DNA of 21,567 nt from Lachnospiraceae bacterium (GCA_009774215.1 VSNH01000041.1:1-21567), one strand, 5' to 3'. Positions 1 to 8,300 are shown, counted from the first letter of the stretch. Notes: generated by a model from the sequence alone, not told the origin. Numbers and translations: made by a program.

Positions 1-127
1 GCCCCGGCGCCTGCCCGCCGTCCTTCGACGCGGACCCCGCAAAAAGCGGACCTATTCCCATCAGCATCATTCCCACCAGATATGTCCCCGCCGCGGTGCG
101 CCGCCTGCCCGTTTTCCTCTCCCGCAT
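1..127 (-). CDS. N-terminal part of a putative secreted or membrane-anchored protein, cut by the window edge
   Basis: The reading frame starts with ATG at 127-125 and stays open for 42 codons to the window edge, so the rest of the gene lies outside. A purine-rich stretch (GGGGTAAGAAG) directly precedes the start, and a good promoter (210-182) lies about 50 bases upstream. The product begins with a run of positive charges (MRERKTGRRR) followed by a hydrophobic segment (about residues 15-31, TYLVGMMLMGIGPLFAG), which has the layout of a signal peptide or signal anchor. The following residues (SASKDGGQ) are polar. No family can be recognised from this fragment. It is transcribed divergently from the small peptide locus to its right. 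Confidence 0.6.
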   Translation of the reverse strand, partial: MRERKTGRRRTAAGTYLVGMMLMGIGPLFAGSASKDGGQAPG

Positions 128-181
128 CTTCTTACCCCAATCCTCTATAGTCAAAATCCAATGTATTTTTGTCCTGCCTAT

Positions 182-210
182 AGTATACGGCTTATTCCGT
201 TCCTTTTCAA
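182..210 (-). promoter_or_regulatory. Predicted sigma-A promoter for the gene leaving at the left edge
   Basis: On the minus strand a -35 box TTGAAA (210-205) and a -10 box TATACT (187-182) are separated by 17 bases. Transcription would start near 175 and run into the ATG at 127. It is back to back with the promoter at 230-257. Confidence 0.55.
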
Positions 211-229
211 CGCCGCTGTCAAAAAATCA

Positions 230-257
230 TTGTAAAACACTGTCACTATGTTAAAAT
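230..257 (+). promoter_or_regulatory. Predicted promoter of the small hydrophobic peptide transcript
   Basis: A -35-like TTGTAA (230-235) and a -10-like TAAAAT (252-257) are 16 bases apart. The expected start, near 264, coincides with the first base of the repeat arm at 265-293. The arm would therefore form the extreme 5' end of the mRNA. Confidence 0.5.
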
Positions 258-348
258 ATATGTGGGTGTTACCAAAACGGGTAGCGGTTCGCCTTTTGCC
301 AAAATTAGTACATTTTGAGAGCTTCCTGTATCGAAGGAGGGGATACAT

Positions 349-393
349 ATGGAAAATAAAGCGAAAGGTAAGCACTATTGGTGTTCGGAATGA
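349..393 (+). CDS. 14-codon leader peptide overlapping the hydrophobic peptide start
   Basis: This short frame (MENKAKGKHYWCSE) starts at an ATG seven bases after the best ribosome binding site in the locus (GAAGGAGGGG, 333-342). Its TGA stop (391-393) overlaps the ATG of the next frame (390-392) as ATGA. The arrangement suggests ribosomes load here and are handed to the toxin-like frame, comparable in logic to mok-hok coupling. The peptide has no recognisable domain and may matter only through being translated. An alternative is that the ribosome binding site serves a frameshifted fusion, but no slippery sequence is evident. Confidence 0.5.
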   Translation: MENKAKGKHYWCSE

Positions 394-512
394 TTTTGGA
401 ACTTGCCGGTATTGTAGTGACGGCCATCAGTATCATTGTCACGATAATCAGTATCCGACAGAACGGAAGAAATAAAAGACATCAAAAAAGCAACCGCCCC
501 GACCAAAGTTAG
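390..512 (+). CDS. 40-residue hydrophobic peptide, putative holin-like/type I toxin
   Basis: The product has one predicted membrane helix (about residues 2-22, MILELAGIVVTAISIIVTII) followed by a basic, polar tail (RQNGRNKRHQKSNRPDQS). This matches the size and shape of the small holin-like toxins and Fst/TxpA-type toxins of Firmicutes, which act at the inner face of the membrane. The tail is encoded by the left half of the terminator hairpin, and the TAG stop (510-512) falls at the end of the loop, a typical feature of such loci. The ATG has no strong ribosome binding site of its own but overlaps the stop of a well-initiated 14-codon leader. In-frame TTG (378) and GTG (381) starts are possible alternatives. 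Assignment rests on architecture and hydropathy, not on a confirmed match. Low expression is expected because the antisense RNA covers the 3' end. Confidence 0.65.
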   Translation: MILELAGIVVTAISIIVTIISIRQNGRNKRHQKSNRPDQS

Positions 513-575
513 GTTGCTTTTTTGATTTTCACTTAACCGAGGCGAACCGTTGCTTTACGGTAACACCTTTTTCTA
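480..575 (-). ncRNA. Predicted convergent antisense RNA (antitoxin candidate)
   Basis: A near-consensus promoter (610-582) would start a short RNA near 575 that runs leftwards over the right repeat arm and ends at the shared hairpin (481-526), giving roughly 95 nt. It would be complementary to the last codons, stop and terminator of the hydrophobic peptide mRNA, as in TxpA/RatA-type overlaps. The minus strand has no credible coding frame here. The ends are estimates from promoter and terminator positions. Confidence 0.5.
481..526. terminator. Bidirectional intrinsic terminator shared by convergent transcripts
   Basis: Fifteen bases at 481-495 (ATCAAAAAAGCAACC) pair perfectly with 512-526 around a 16-base loop. 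Runs of six T follow the G+C part on one strand and, by symmetry, on the other, so it can stop transcription from both sides. The loop end contains the stop codon of the 40-residue peptide. Confidence 0.85.
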
Positions 576-581
576 TGAAAT

Positions 582-610
582 ATATTAGCACTTATCAGTA
601 TTTCCGTCAA
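582..610 (-). promoter_or_regulatory. Strong promoter for the antisense RNA
   Basis: TTGACG (610-605) and TAATAT (587-582) with a 17-base spacer is one of the best sigma-A matches in the window. It lies in the gap after the MalG-type permease gene and points at the toxin-like locus, where no minus-strand gene exists. That makes an antisense RNA the simplest explanation. Confidence 0.7.
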
Positions 611-629
611 CAGCTTTTCTTTTCTCACT

Positions 630-1463
630 CTATTCTTTCACACTTCCCGCCGTAATACTGCTGATAATGTACTTCGAGCAGAAACAGAACACAATCAGGA
701 TCGGTACCACGGAGATCGCGACGCCGAGGTAGATCGCCCCTTGGTTCTTCTGCAGGTCCGTCGCCGCGTTCAGCGTGCTGATCATCACCGGCAGCGTCAT
801 CTTATCCGGCGTGTTTAACAGGATCAACGGCACCAGATAGTTGTTCCAGTTGCCGATGAAGGCACCGATCGACATGGTCGCGATACCGGGCGCCATGATC
901 GGCAGTACAATCTTGTGGAAAATATGTAACTCTCCCGCTCCGTCAATTCTCGCCGCCTCCAAAAGCGCCTTTGACAGCGTGGACTGCACATACTGTCTCA
1001 AGAAAAACACCGTGCCCGGCGACGCGATTGCCGGAATGATCAGAGGCAGATAGGAGTCCACCATATGCAGCTTCTGACAGAGATTGTAAAAACCAATCAG
1101 ACTCAGCTGCGCCGGAATCATCATAAACACCACAAGTATCTTAAACAGCCATGCATTTCCTTTGAAGCGGTATACCGCCATGGCATACGCCGTGATCGAC
1201 GAGAAGTACGCCGTCAGTATGGTAGCCGGAATCGCCACCAGCAGACTGTTTTTAAAGCCTTTAAACAGATTCACATAAGCAAACAGCGCCTCCCAGTTCT
1301 CCCCCAGATGGCTGCTGGGTATCAGCGTGAAGGAGTGGGTGATCTCCACGCCGCTTCTCGTGGCGTTCACGATCATTAATAAAAACGGAAGGAAGCAGAT
1401 CGCTGCAAGCAGGCCCAGGCACAGATAAATGATTCCTCTTTTAATCTTGACAGTCGTAGTCAT
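630..1463 (-). CDS. Carbohydrate ABC transporter permease (MalG type)
   Basis: This 277-residue inner-membrane permease, together with the adjacent MalF-type subunit, should form the channel of a sugar importer. It has the usual six hydrophobic segments of the family and the EAA loop that docks the ATPase (EAARIDGAGELHIFHKIVLP, about residues 165-190). Length is typical for MalG/LacG/AraQ relatives. The ATG is preceded by GGGAAGGGGGGAAG, which lies inside the end of the upstream permease gene; the two genes are separated by a single base, so translation is probably coupled. It is the last gene of the transport unit. No obvious terminator follows before the antisense RNA promoter, so read-through towards the small toxin-like locus is possible. 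The substrate cannot be told from the permease alone. Confidence 0.93.
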   Translation of the reverse strand: MTTTVKIKRGIIYLCLGLLAAICFLPFLLMIVNATRSGVEITHSFTLIPSSHLGENWEALFAYVNLFKGFKNSLLVAIPATILTAYFSSITAYAMAVYRFKGNAWLFKILVVFMMIPAQLSLIGFYNLCQKLHMVDSYLPLIIPAIASPGTVFFLRQYVQSTLSKALLEAARIDGAGELHIFHKIVLPIMAPGIATMSIGAFIGNWNNYLVPLILLNTPDKMTLPVMISTLNAATDLQKNQGAIYLGVAISVVPILIVFCFCSKYIISSITAGSVKE

Positions 1464-1464
1464 A

Positions 1465-2388
1465 TTAATCTTCCCCCCTTCCCAAAGTCTTAAACTGGAT
1501 GATGGACACGATCAGAATGATAAAGAACAATGTGTAGGCGATCGCCGAAGCGTACCCCACCTGATGCGTCTCAAAACCGAACTTGTAAAGATACATGACT
1601 GCCGTCTGCAGACACCCGGAAGGCTCGCCCGCCGTGTTCGGCGCCACGCCGTTCATCAGGAAAGGCAGATCGAAAAGCTGCAGTCCGCCGATCAGGGATG
1701 TCACGAACACATACAACATAATAGGCCGAAGCAGCGGGATCGTAATTTGGGCAAACACCTTCCATCTGCCCGCGCCGTCGATTGCCGCCGCCTCGAAATA
1801 GTCCGTCGGAATGCCCTGCACGCCCGCCATCAGCATGATAAAGGAATTGCCGAACCACATCCATGCGCCGATCACCGAGATCACATAGGGCGCGGTGGAC
1901 GTGGACCCCAGCCAGTTGATCTGCTCCTTCGCGACCCCCAGCGTCAGCAGAAGCTGGTTAAAGCTGCCGTACTTCCAGTCAAGCAGCGTCTTAAACAGAA
2001 AAGCCACGGAAGTCGCCGCGATCAGGTTCGGCAGATAGTATACCGCCCGGAATACCGAAAGTCCCCGTATCTTGTATTTGATGTCGCTGAAAATCACCGT
2101 CAGCAGAAATGCCAGACCGAGCTGTAATATAATATTCACGCCCCAGATCTTAACCGTGTTTCCAAGCGCTTTCCAAAAAAACTTATCCTTAAATACTCTT
2201 ATGTAGTTGGCAAGCCCCGCCCATTTCGCGTCCCCGAAACCTTTATAGCTGGTGAAACTCAGATACAGTGTACGGAACACCGGGTATACGCTGAACGTCA
2301 GAAAGACGATCACAAAGGGCAGCACAAACAGATATGCCATACGATTCAGATTTCTCTTTTTAGGTTTCCCCACATTTGTCTTTGCCAT
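1465..2388 (-). CDS. Carbohydrate ABC transporter permease (MalF type)
   Basis: This 307-residue membrane protein pairs with the MalG-type subunit. After a basic cytoplasmic N-terminus (MAKTNVGKPKKRNLNR) the first membrane helix begins (YLFVLPFVIVFLTFSVYPVF), and the EAA loop is clear (EAAAIDGAGRWKVFAQITIP). The start at 2388 is preferred because GGAGGGAAC sits just upstream; an in-frame ATG at 2448 lies on the bare edge of the preceding gene and would add an unconserved Gly/Pro-rich stretch. A G+C-rich hairpin (2413-2437) separates it from the binding-protein gene and may lower its expression. No ATPase gene accompanies the pair. In Firmicutes, importers of this class usually share an MsmX/UgpC-type ATPase encoded elsewhere. 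Confidence 0.93.
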   Translation of the reverse strand: MAKTNVGKPKKRNLNRMAYLFVLPFVIVFLTFSVYPVFRTLYLSFTSYKGFGDAKWAGLANYIRVFKDKFFWKALGNTVKIWGVNIILQLGLAFLLTVIFSDIKYKIRGLSVFRAVYYLPNLIAATSVAFLFKTLLDWKYGSFNQLLLTLGVAKEQINWLGSTSTAPYVISVIGAWMWFGNSFIMLMAGVQGIPTDYFEAAAIDGAGRWKVFAQITIPLLRPIMLYVFVTSLIGGLQLFDLPFLMNGVAPNTAGEPSGCLQTAVMYLYKFGFETHQVGYASAIAYTLFFIILIVSIIQFKTLGRGED

Positions 2389-2412
2389 AGTTCCCTCCGT
2401 CCCACAAGGTAA

Positions 2413-2437
2413 AGGGGGCTGCGCATTGCTGCCCCCT
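2413..2437 (-). terminator. Hairpin between binding-protein and permease genes (leaky terminator or mRNA stabiliser)
   Basis: A 7-bp G+C-rich stem (AGGGGGC paired with GCCCCCT) with an 11-base loop is followed in the transcribed direction by only TTTACC, so it should terminate weakly if at all. Hairpins in this position often protect the upstream binding-protein mRNA, giving excess binding protein over permease. Confidence 0.6.
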
Positions 2438-2451
2438 CCTCCCCTCAATCA

Positions 2452-3903
2452 TTATCTGTTTACCGTGATCTCCGGATATGTAGCCTCGACCTGATCATAG
2501 AAATTGTTCCATGCCTCTTCCTTGTTCATTTCGCCGGTCTTGATCGCCGTGGTCGCTCTTCCCCACTCGTCGCCGATAAACTTGTCGTATCTGGTCACCT
2601 TGGAATAGTCGATTCCCTGTGCCTGCTCCAGCCAGAACTTGTAGAGCTGCTGTCCGCCGTAAACCTCGTTCTTGTCTTCCGCATGTGCTTCCAATACGGG
2701 AATAAGGGATACGGTATCGCCCTCGGACTTCTCAATCCACCAGTTTGCGGTATCCTCGGTCAGTGTACAGAATTTCAGGAAATCCCACGCCTGTTCTTTT
2801 CTCTCGGACTGGGAGGAAATACCGATGAAGGTACCGCCGCCGAAACCGTAAGCCGGGCCGGAGCACACGCCCCACTTGCCGGAAGTGCCCTGCACGTTAT
2901 CTCTCATGGTCAGCACGCCCCATGAAGGAAGACCGAAAGCAAACACTTCTGTCTTGTCCAGATCCTTGGTCGCCTCAGCAAAACCTTCCGCATCCCACAC
3001 GTCCACGGAGTCATCCGCATAGTTCTGGATATCCGCAGTCAGGATCGGCACCTCGCCCGCCATCGCCTGATACCAGGGGGTTGACCACTGGTTCGCGTAA
3101 GCTGTCAGATCATCCTGATACAGGTAAATACACAGATCCTGATAATCCTTTCTGCCCTGATCCACGTTCAGCACGCCGTCGATGACCCACGCGGAGTCGC
3201 CGGAGAAATAGTTGATCTCCGCATCGGAAGCGAAAATGCGGTAGCCCGCGTCCTTCAATGTCTGTGCCGTTTCCATAATGGTCGGGTAATCCGCAAACAA
3301 CTGGCCGATCTCGTTCGGATCGTCCGTGCCAAACACCGTCTGGGCAATGTCTCTTCTATAATAGATGCCAGCCGGAGTAATCTGGTAGGAGATCGCTCTC
3401 TGGATGCCGTCCGCATCCTGTCCCACATCCCACACATAATCCACGATCTGGTCCGCGTAATCCTGCGCGTTGTAGGGCGCCTGATTCAGATCCTCAAAGT
3501 AGCCTGCCTCGTAGAAATCCTCTAACATCTGGGGCTCGCCCACGATGATATCCGGCTCCTTCTGTCCGCCGTTAAGTGCCGTCTGTACCTTGGTCACATA
3601 GTTTGCCGGCTCGATCACCACCGTCTCCACCTCGGTGCCGGTCTTTTCCTTATAATACTCCGCGAACTGCTCCAGATCCTTTGCCAGTGTCCAGACTACC
3701 AGCTTGTCGCCGCTGGATGCGGGCGTCTCATCCGCCGCACCTGCGTCACCTGCGTCACCCGCGTCGCCTGCATCCGCACTCGCCGTGCCGGAATCCGCAG
3801 CCGCACCGCTGTCGGAAGAAGCGCCGTCGCTGCCGCCGCACGCCGTCACGCTAAGCACCATTGCTCCTGCGAGCATAAGGGAAATCAGTTTTTTCAGTTT
3901 CAT
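2452..3903 (-). CDS. Extracellular sugar-binding lipoprotein of an ABC importer
   Basis: This 483-residue protein captures the substrate outside the cell and delivers it to the two permeases encoded downstream. The start at 3903 follows GGAGGATATGTT; an ATG at 3930 lies upstream of that ribosome binding site and is rejected. The N-terminus is a lipoprotein signal (MKLKKLISLMLAGAMVLS) ending in VTAC, so Cys22 should be lipidated. It is followed by a low-complexity Gly/Asp/Ala/Ser linker with a repeated GDA unit. The mature part begins with a beta-strand typical of family 1 binding proteins (KLVVWTLAKDLEQFAEYYKE), and a hydrophobic-aromatic-rich C-terminal lobe follows. Length is slightly above the usual 420-450, explained by the linker. 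Ligand is unknown; the linked GH30 and phosphorylase suggest a beta-linked gluco-oligosaccharide. Confidence 0.93.
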   Translation of the reverse strand: MKLKKLISLMLAGAMVLSVTACGGSDGASSDSGAAADSGTASADAGDAGDAGDAGAADETPASSGDKLVVWTLAKDLEQFAEYYKEKTGTEVETVVIEPANYVTKVQTALNGGQKEPDIIVGEPQMLEDFYEAGYFEDLNQAPYNAQDYADQIVDYVWDVGQDADGIQRAISYQITPAGIYYRRDIAQTVFGTDDPNEIGQLFADYPTIMETAQTLKDAGYRIFASDAEINYFSGDSAWVIDGVLNVDQGRKDYQDLCIYLYQDDLTAYANQWSTPWYQAMAGEVPILTADIQNYADDSVDVWDAEGFAEATKDLDKTEVFAFGLPSWGVLTMRDNVQGTSGKWGVCSGPAYGFGGGTFIGISSQSERKEQAWDFLKFCTLTEDTANWWIEKSEGDTVSLIPVLEAHAEDKNEVYGGQQLYKFWLEQAQGIDYSKVTRYDKFIGDEWGRATTAIKTGEMNKEEAWNNFYDQVEATYPEITVNR

Positions 3904-3967
3904 AACATATCCTCCTTTTTTATTCTCCATCTTTGTTCATATTGCCTTGTTGTCAGCTGATACTTAG

Positions 3968-4020
3968 ATTATAGAGTCCGCCTCATTTGGTATAAATGTC
4001 CCAAATTTTACAAAGGTATC
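3968..4020 (-). promoter_or_regulatory. Promoter region of the binding-protein/permease unit with an AGGTATC box
   Basis: A perfect TATAAT -10 box (3973-3968) is preceded at 17 bases by a poor -35 (TTTATA, 3996-3991), the pattern of an activator-dependent promoter. AGGTATC (4014-4020 on the plus strand) and a related TTGGTATA (3987-3994) lie upstream or over the -35. The same AGGTATC occurs twice upstream of the phosphorylase operon, so both units may answer to one regulator. No regulator gene is visible in the cluster. Confidence 0.5.
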
Positions 4021-4026
4021 TTTTTT

Positions 4027-5358
4027 TTAGTAGCAGATTGTATGAATGGAATGCGGCATCAACACGGTTTGAGTTCCGCATCCCGCTTCCCTGACCGTCA
4101 CCGGCACCTCTTTGTCCGACTTGTTTAACAAAACAAGCACACGTTCCCCGCCCGGATTTAAGAAAGCCGCCGCCTCCACCGCGTCGCTGTAGCGCGTCAT
4201 GCCGATTCTGACTGCCCCCGGCTCGATGTAGCGGCTGAAATGCCCGATATAATAGTAGGACAGGCGTTTTTCAAAGGTGTCCTCCCCGGGATCGCACATA
4301 ACCGGTGCGGCGCAGAAGTTTCCCACATGGTTGGGTCCTCCCTCCGCGTCCAGAAACAGGTTCCAGTCAAAGGATGCGCTGACACCCGCATTCAGATTGC
4401 CCATGATATCGTGGGCATACATTTCCGCCTTTTCCACCTCGCCCGAATCAGCAAAGCGGGAATACTCCACACACCCTTCCGTGAAAAACACTTCCTTGTC
4501 CGGGTACTGCTTCCGTATCAGCTCTGCCGCCTCGAAATGATCGCCCGTGTACCAGTGCACCGCCGCGCCGCTTACATATTTCTTTGTCCGTTCATCCGCC
4601 ACGACTTCCTTAAAGCGCTGGTACGCCTCCTCCTTGTTGTGATCCCACACATAAATGCCCGTATCGGCAAATCCCGCCTGCTCTAACGCCGGTCCCAGAT
4701 AGTCCCGCACAAAGAGCGCTTCCTCCTCGGACGTATAAATACAGGAATCCCACGTCTGCACCGCCATCGGCTCATTCTGCGTCGTCAGGAACCTGACCGG
4801 GATCCCCGCCTTTTTGTAAGCCTCCAGAAATTTCACAAAATACGCCGCCCACGCCTCGTAGTATTCCCTCTTCAGTTTTCCGCCGTGATTCATCTCCCCG
4901 TTGGTCTTCATAAATGCCGGGGGAGACCAGGGTGCCGCCATAAACGCCATCTCCTTCCCGCACGCCTCCTGCGCGTCCTTTACCAAGGGCAGGATCTCTT
5001 TCTCGTCATGGGCGATCGAGAAGGTCGAAAGCACCCCATCCCCCTCCTCCACATAGGCGTAATTCCCCAGCGCGAAATCGCAGCTTCCCATATGGAGCCG
5101 TCCCAGATTGTACCGAAGACCGCCCTCACCAAAGTACCCCTGTATCATTTCCTTCTTCCGCGCATCGCTCATACCCGCATAGTTGTGCGCCGCGCTCTCC
5201 GTAAACGCGCCGCCAAACCCCCGCATCGTCTGATACGTCACATCAGGGTACACATTGACCACATGCATGCAGTCCTGCATTTCTCCTGCATCACACACCG
5301 TTTCCTCCCAGAATTTTCCGGCATTGTAATCGGTCACATATTCTCTTATTCTTTTCAT
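4027..5358 (-). CDS. Glycoside hydrolase family 30 enzyme, probably cytoplasmic beta-glucosidase/glucanase
   Basis: This 443-residue retaining glycosidase has the GH30 layout: a conserved N-terminal motif (MRGFGGAFTESAAHNYAGMS, residues 45-64), a (beta/alpha)8 barrel with acid/base Glu196 in TTQNEPMAV, and nucleophile Glu294 in VFFTEGCVEY. A short C-terminal beta-domain follows (about 385-443). Both catalytic residues are present. Characterised GH30 members from bacteria are beta-1,6-glucanases, glucosylceramidases, beta-glucosidases or xylanases; the substrate here cannot be fixed from sequence. There is no signal peptide (start MKRIREYVTD), so the enzyme should act on imported oligosaccharides. 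The gene begins 18 bases after the phosphorylase stop and is presumably in the same operon. AGGAAAACGAC precedes the ATG. Confidence 0.9.
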   Translation of the reverse strand: MKRIREYVTDYNAGKFWEETVCDAGEMQDCMHVVNVYPDVTYQTMRGFGGAFTESAAHNYAGMSDARKKEMIQGYFGEGGLRYNLGRLHMGSCDFALGNYAYVEEGDGVLSTFSIAHDEKEILPLVKDAQEACGKEMAFMAAPWSPPAFMKTNGEMNHGGKLKREYYEAWAAYFVKFLEAYKKAGIPVRFLTTQNEPMAVQTWDSCIYTSEEEALFVRDYLGPALEQAGFADTGIYVWDHNKEEAYQRFKEVVADERTKKYVSGAAVHWYTGDHFEAAELIRKQYPDKEVFFTEGCVEYSRFADSGEVEKAEMYAHDIMGNLNAGVSASFDWNLFLDAEGGPNHVGNFCAAPVMCDPGEDTFEKRLSYYYIGHFSRYIEPGAVRIGMTRYSDAVEAAAFLNPGGERVLVLLNKSDKEVPVTVREAGCGTQTVLMPHSIHTICY

Positions 5359-5376
5359 GTCGTTTTCCTGTCCTTT

Positions 5377-8300
5377 CTATCTGATGCGGATCTCGATGCG
5401 CTCCACCTTCCTTGCCCGCACATCTTCCGCCAGCTTTCCGCTGACATACCCGGCGTCCACATCCGCCTCGTTCCTGTTTTTATAGAGGAAATGTATCCCC
5501 TTGACCGTATACTGCCCCGGTATGTAATCCTTCTTCTCTTCCAGCCGGTACGCCACCTCCGTCTCCCCCAGAAGGGTCGTCTCAATCACGCCGTCCTCCG
5601 GGATCAGATAAGCGGGAATAGCCGGTTCCGGCATAAAGATAAGCGCACCGTTTTTCACCGCAAACACATGCCGCCCGAACATCATCAGCTTCCACATGCT
5701 GATAAACTCGATGGTGGAACCGGAAAGCCTTGCCACAAACCCTTTGCCGTGAATCTTCTCGTCGGGGTTCCTGCTGCTGGCGATAAAAGAAGAGTTCTCG
5801 TAAATGCTTCTTCCGTAAACCGCCGGGTCAAGAAACGGCACCGCCGCCTTGTGGAAGTCCTCAAAAAATTCCCCGTACATACCGCTGCGCAAAAGCTCCA
5901 GCAGATATTTGTACTCCATGTGCAGCCAGATGGACTCGTTTTCCAGCCATCCCGGCGTGAAAGCGCACGCCCTGCCAAGCTCGTAGCTTGCCTGCTCCAG
6001 CGAATCGTTCACCTTATACATGGACAGCTTTTTATCGTACAGGCCGCTGTTTTTTACGTTCTCATACAGAGCCTTCTTCTTTTCCTGCGGCAGATCCAGC
6101 TTCAGGCAGCGGACAGGCCCTTCCAGAAACGCCGGAACGGGCTTTACACGAAACCCAAGCGGCACGATCCCTTCCGCCCTCTTTTCATAGTCTGTGACCT
6201 CGTAGGAGAAATAGGTCGGGCAGATTCCCTCCCCGAAAGTGCATGCCTTCTCAATGCCTCGCTCCACAAACACATCCCACTCCTTCAGGGCTTCCGCCAG
6301 CGCCTCTCCCGCGTAAGTTTTCTTTTTGCCGGAAATGCCTTGATACGTCTTGTCCCAGTAGAGTTCCTTCACATCGTTGATCCTGTTCCAGAAGGAAAGG
6401 ATTTCCCCCTCTTGCGAAAGGCTTCCTTTTTCCAGCCGCACCACCAGCCGCAGCTCGTCTATCAAATCACCGAGCTCTTCCGTGATTTCCACTTCCTGCG
6501 GGTATCTCTCCAGCGCAGAAATCGTATAGCGGAGCATCCTCGCAAGCTCGTAGGTCTCCGCCATGGAGGAGCCGAACAGCCCTGGCAGACCGTTTAGCGC
6601 ATCATACCATCCGGGTTTTCCGCCCTCCATCTCAACGCCCATGCCGTAAGCGTCCAGCGCCGCAAACTTTGTGGCGCATAAAAGGAGCAGCTTTTCCATC
6701 AGGGTGACATACACGATCTCCCCCCTGCCTTTCTGGGCGCGCACCAGCTTTTCGCTGCCGTCCCGCCTGCTCGTCTCATCCAGCGCGTGATACTGGCGCA
6801 GCCCCTTCTCCGTCTCCGCATAGCGTCTGCCGCGGCGGTTTACGCAAATCTGCGACAGGAAATAGGTATACTCCTGCTCGAAAAGCATCTCCCGCTCTTT
6901 GTCCGGATAGACCTCCAGATAGTCCTCGATCAGATCCAGATTATACGTCCAGTGGTCGCTCCAGTAACCCTCCCCGAACTTCCCGTTCACCGTGCTGTCC
7001 GCGAAATCGATCACTTGATAAAAGAGGGATTCCTTCCACTCGCCGAGGGTATCGTCCAGCTTTGCCCAGAGCGCGCCCGGCGTAAACGGGTTTTCCACAA
7101 AAGCGGTCAGCTCTCCCGCCGCCCCCTCTTCCAACTCTTGAAAGAGCGTTTCTGCCTTTCCCCGGTCCAGGCGGTAGGTCAGCTTCTCCACCCCGAGAGG
7201 ATTGTACCCGTCCAACTGGATCAGACTGTAAAATTCCTTCACATTTTCCCTGCCCACACAGGGCGCAAAAAAGGCGTCGCAGCGACGGTTCTGGTTCACA
7301 TCCCGGAAGTTTCCGTTTCCCTGTGAAAAGAACTCCGGCAGCATGGAAAAATAGTTATAGTCCCGCTCCAGATCCCCGTGTTTTCTGGAATACGCGTAGT
7401 ACAGCTTGTTGCTGCCAAACGGAATCGGATACCCGCCCCGCAGGACATTGTCCATATAGGTGTACTGGCAGTAAATATCGAAACTCTCCGAGGCGGTTTT
7501 CGTGGCAATCCCGTTTACAAGCTCCAAGGGCAGCCGCTCCGCCTCCTCCCTCTTCTCCTCAAAATAGGAGCCGTCCCGCTTCTCCGACAGGAACTGTTCC
7601 AGATACGCCTTCTTTTCCACGCGCCCGATTACTTCATATAAGGTGAGCGCTTCCCCCGGCTGCAGCTCTTTCTGCGTCCCGTAAAAACTGCAGGGAAGAA
7701 GGTTTGCCGTCGCCTGCTTCTGTGCATACACGCCGCTAATCCCATCCTGCGCAAACCGCACCGCCCGCTCCAGCGAACAGTCGTAGGCAAACACCGCCTC
7801 CGTGTCAACGAGCGGCGAAAGCAATGTGCCGTCCTCCAGACAGGCGAACGAAAAATTGCCGCCCTCGATCTTGCGCACCGCCGCGCTGTCGTCCATACTG
7901 GCGCGCACGCGGAAAAACGGCGCGTTCCCATCCAGATCCTCCACCTGCATCCACGCCTTTGCCGTCTGCGTCATATTTTTCATGCTGTCCATCTCGACCC
8001 CGTAAGGAATCAACGCGGGCATACCGTCCAGTATCTCCAGTGAAATTTCCCGGTCGTCCTCGTTTGTCACGGTCACTTTTCTGACAAGCGCACCGATTTT
8101 CTCTCCGGGCAGGATAAAGTAATTCACCTCGGCAAGCAGCTTCTCCTCCCCGTTCCTTTCCCGCAGGGACAGACTGTTCATGCCGATCTCCATCTCCTGT
8201 TCCCACTTTTCCTGCGAAAAGCATTCCGAGTAGTTCCCGTCTTTCCGAAGGAAGGTGCGGAACCCGGTCCGCTTCACATTCTGGTAAGCCGTGTGCGCCG

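Larger units (their letters stand above)
265..567. repeat. Inverted repeat arms flanking the small peptide locus
   Basis: The left arm (265-293) reads GGTGTTACC, 11 bases, then CGGTTCGCC. The right arm (541-567), read on the opposite strand, has the same two 9-mers separated by 9 bases. The 9-mers match perfectly while the middles differ, so this is not a simple duplication. Each arm lies within about 10 bases of the predicted start of its own transcript (plus strand near 264, minus strand near 575), so the two convergent RNAs would begin with nearly the same sequence. A plus-strand RNA long enough to contain both arms could pair its 5' and 3' ends. Confidence 0.75.

Noticed and set aside
248..475. 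75-codon plus-strand frame covering the toxin-like locus
   Set aside because: Its start lies in the repeat arm without a ribosome binding site and its product is a Cys/His-rich, composition-driven string. The ribosome binding site at 333-342 and the membrane peptide at 390-512 explain the locus better.
4885..6597. 570-codon plus-strand frame opposite the GH30 and phosphorylase genes
   Set aside because: It is antisense to two genes with clear motifs and has Arg/His/Leu-rich shadow composition, with no ribosome binding site or promoter. The GC-rich codon bias of the real genes keeps the antisense frame open.
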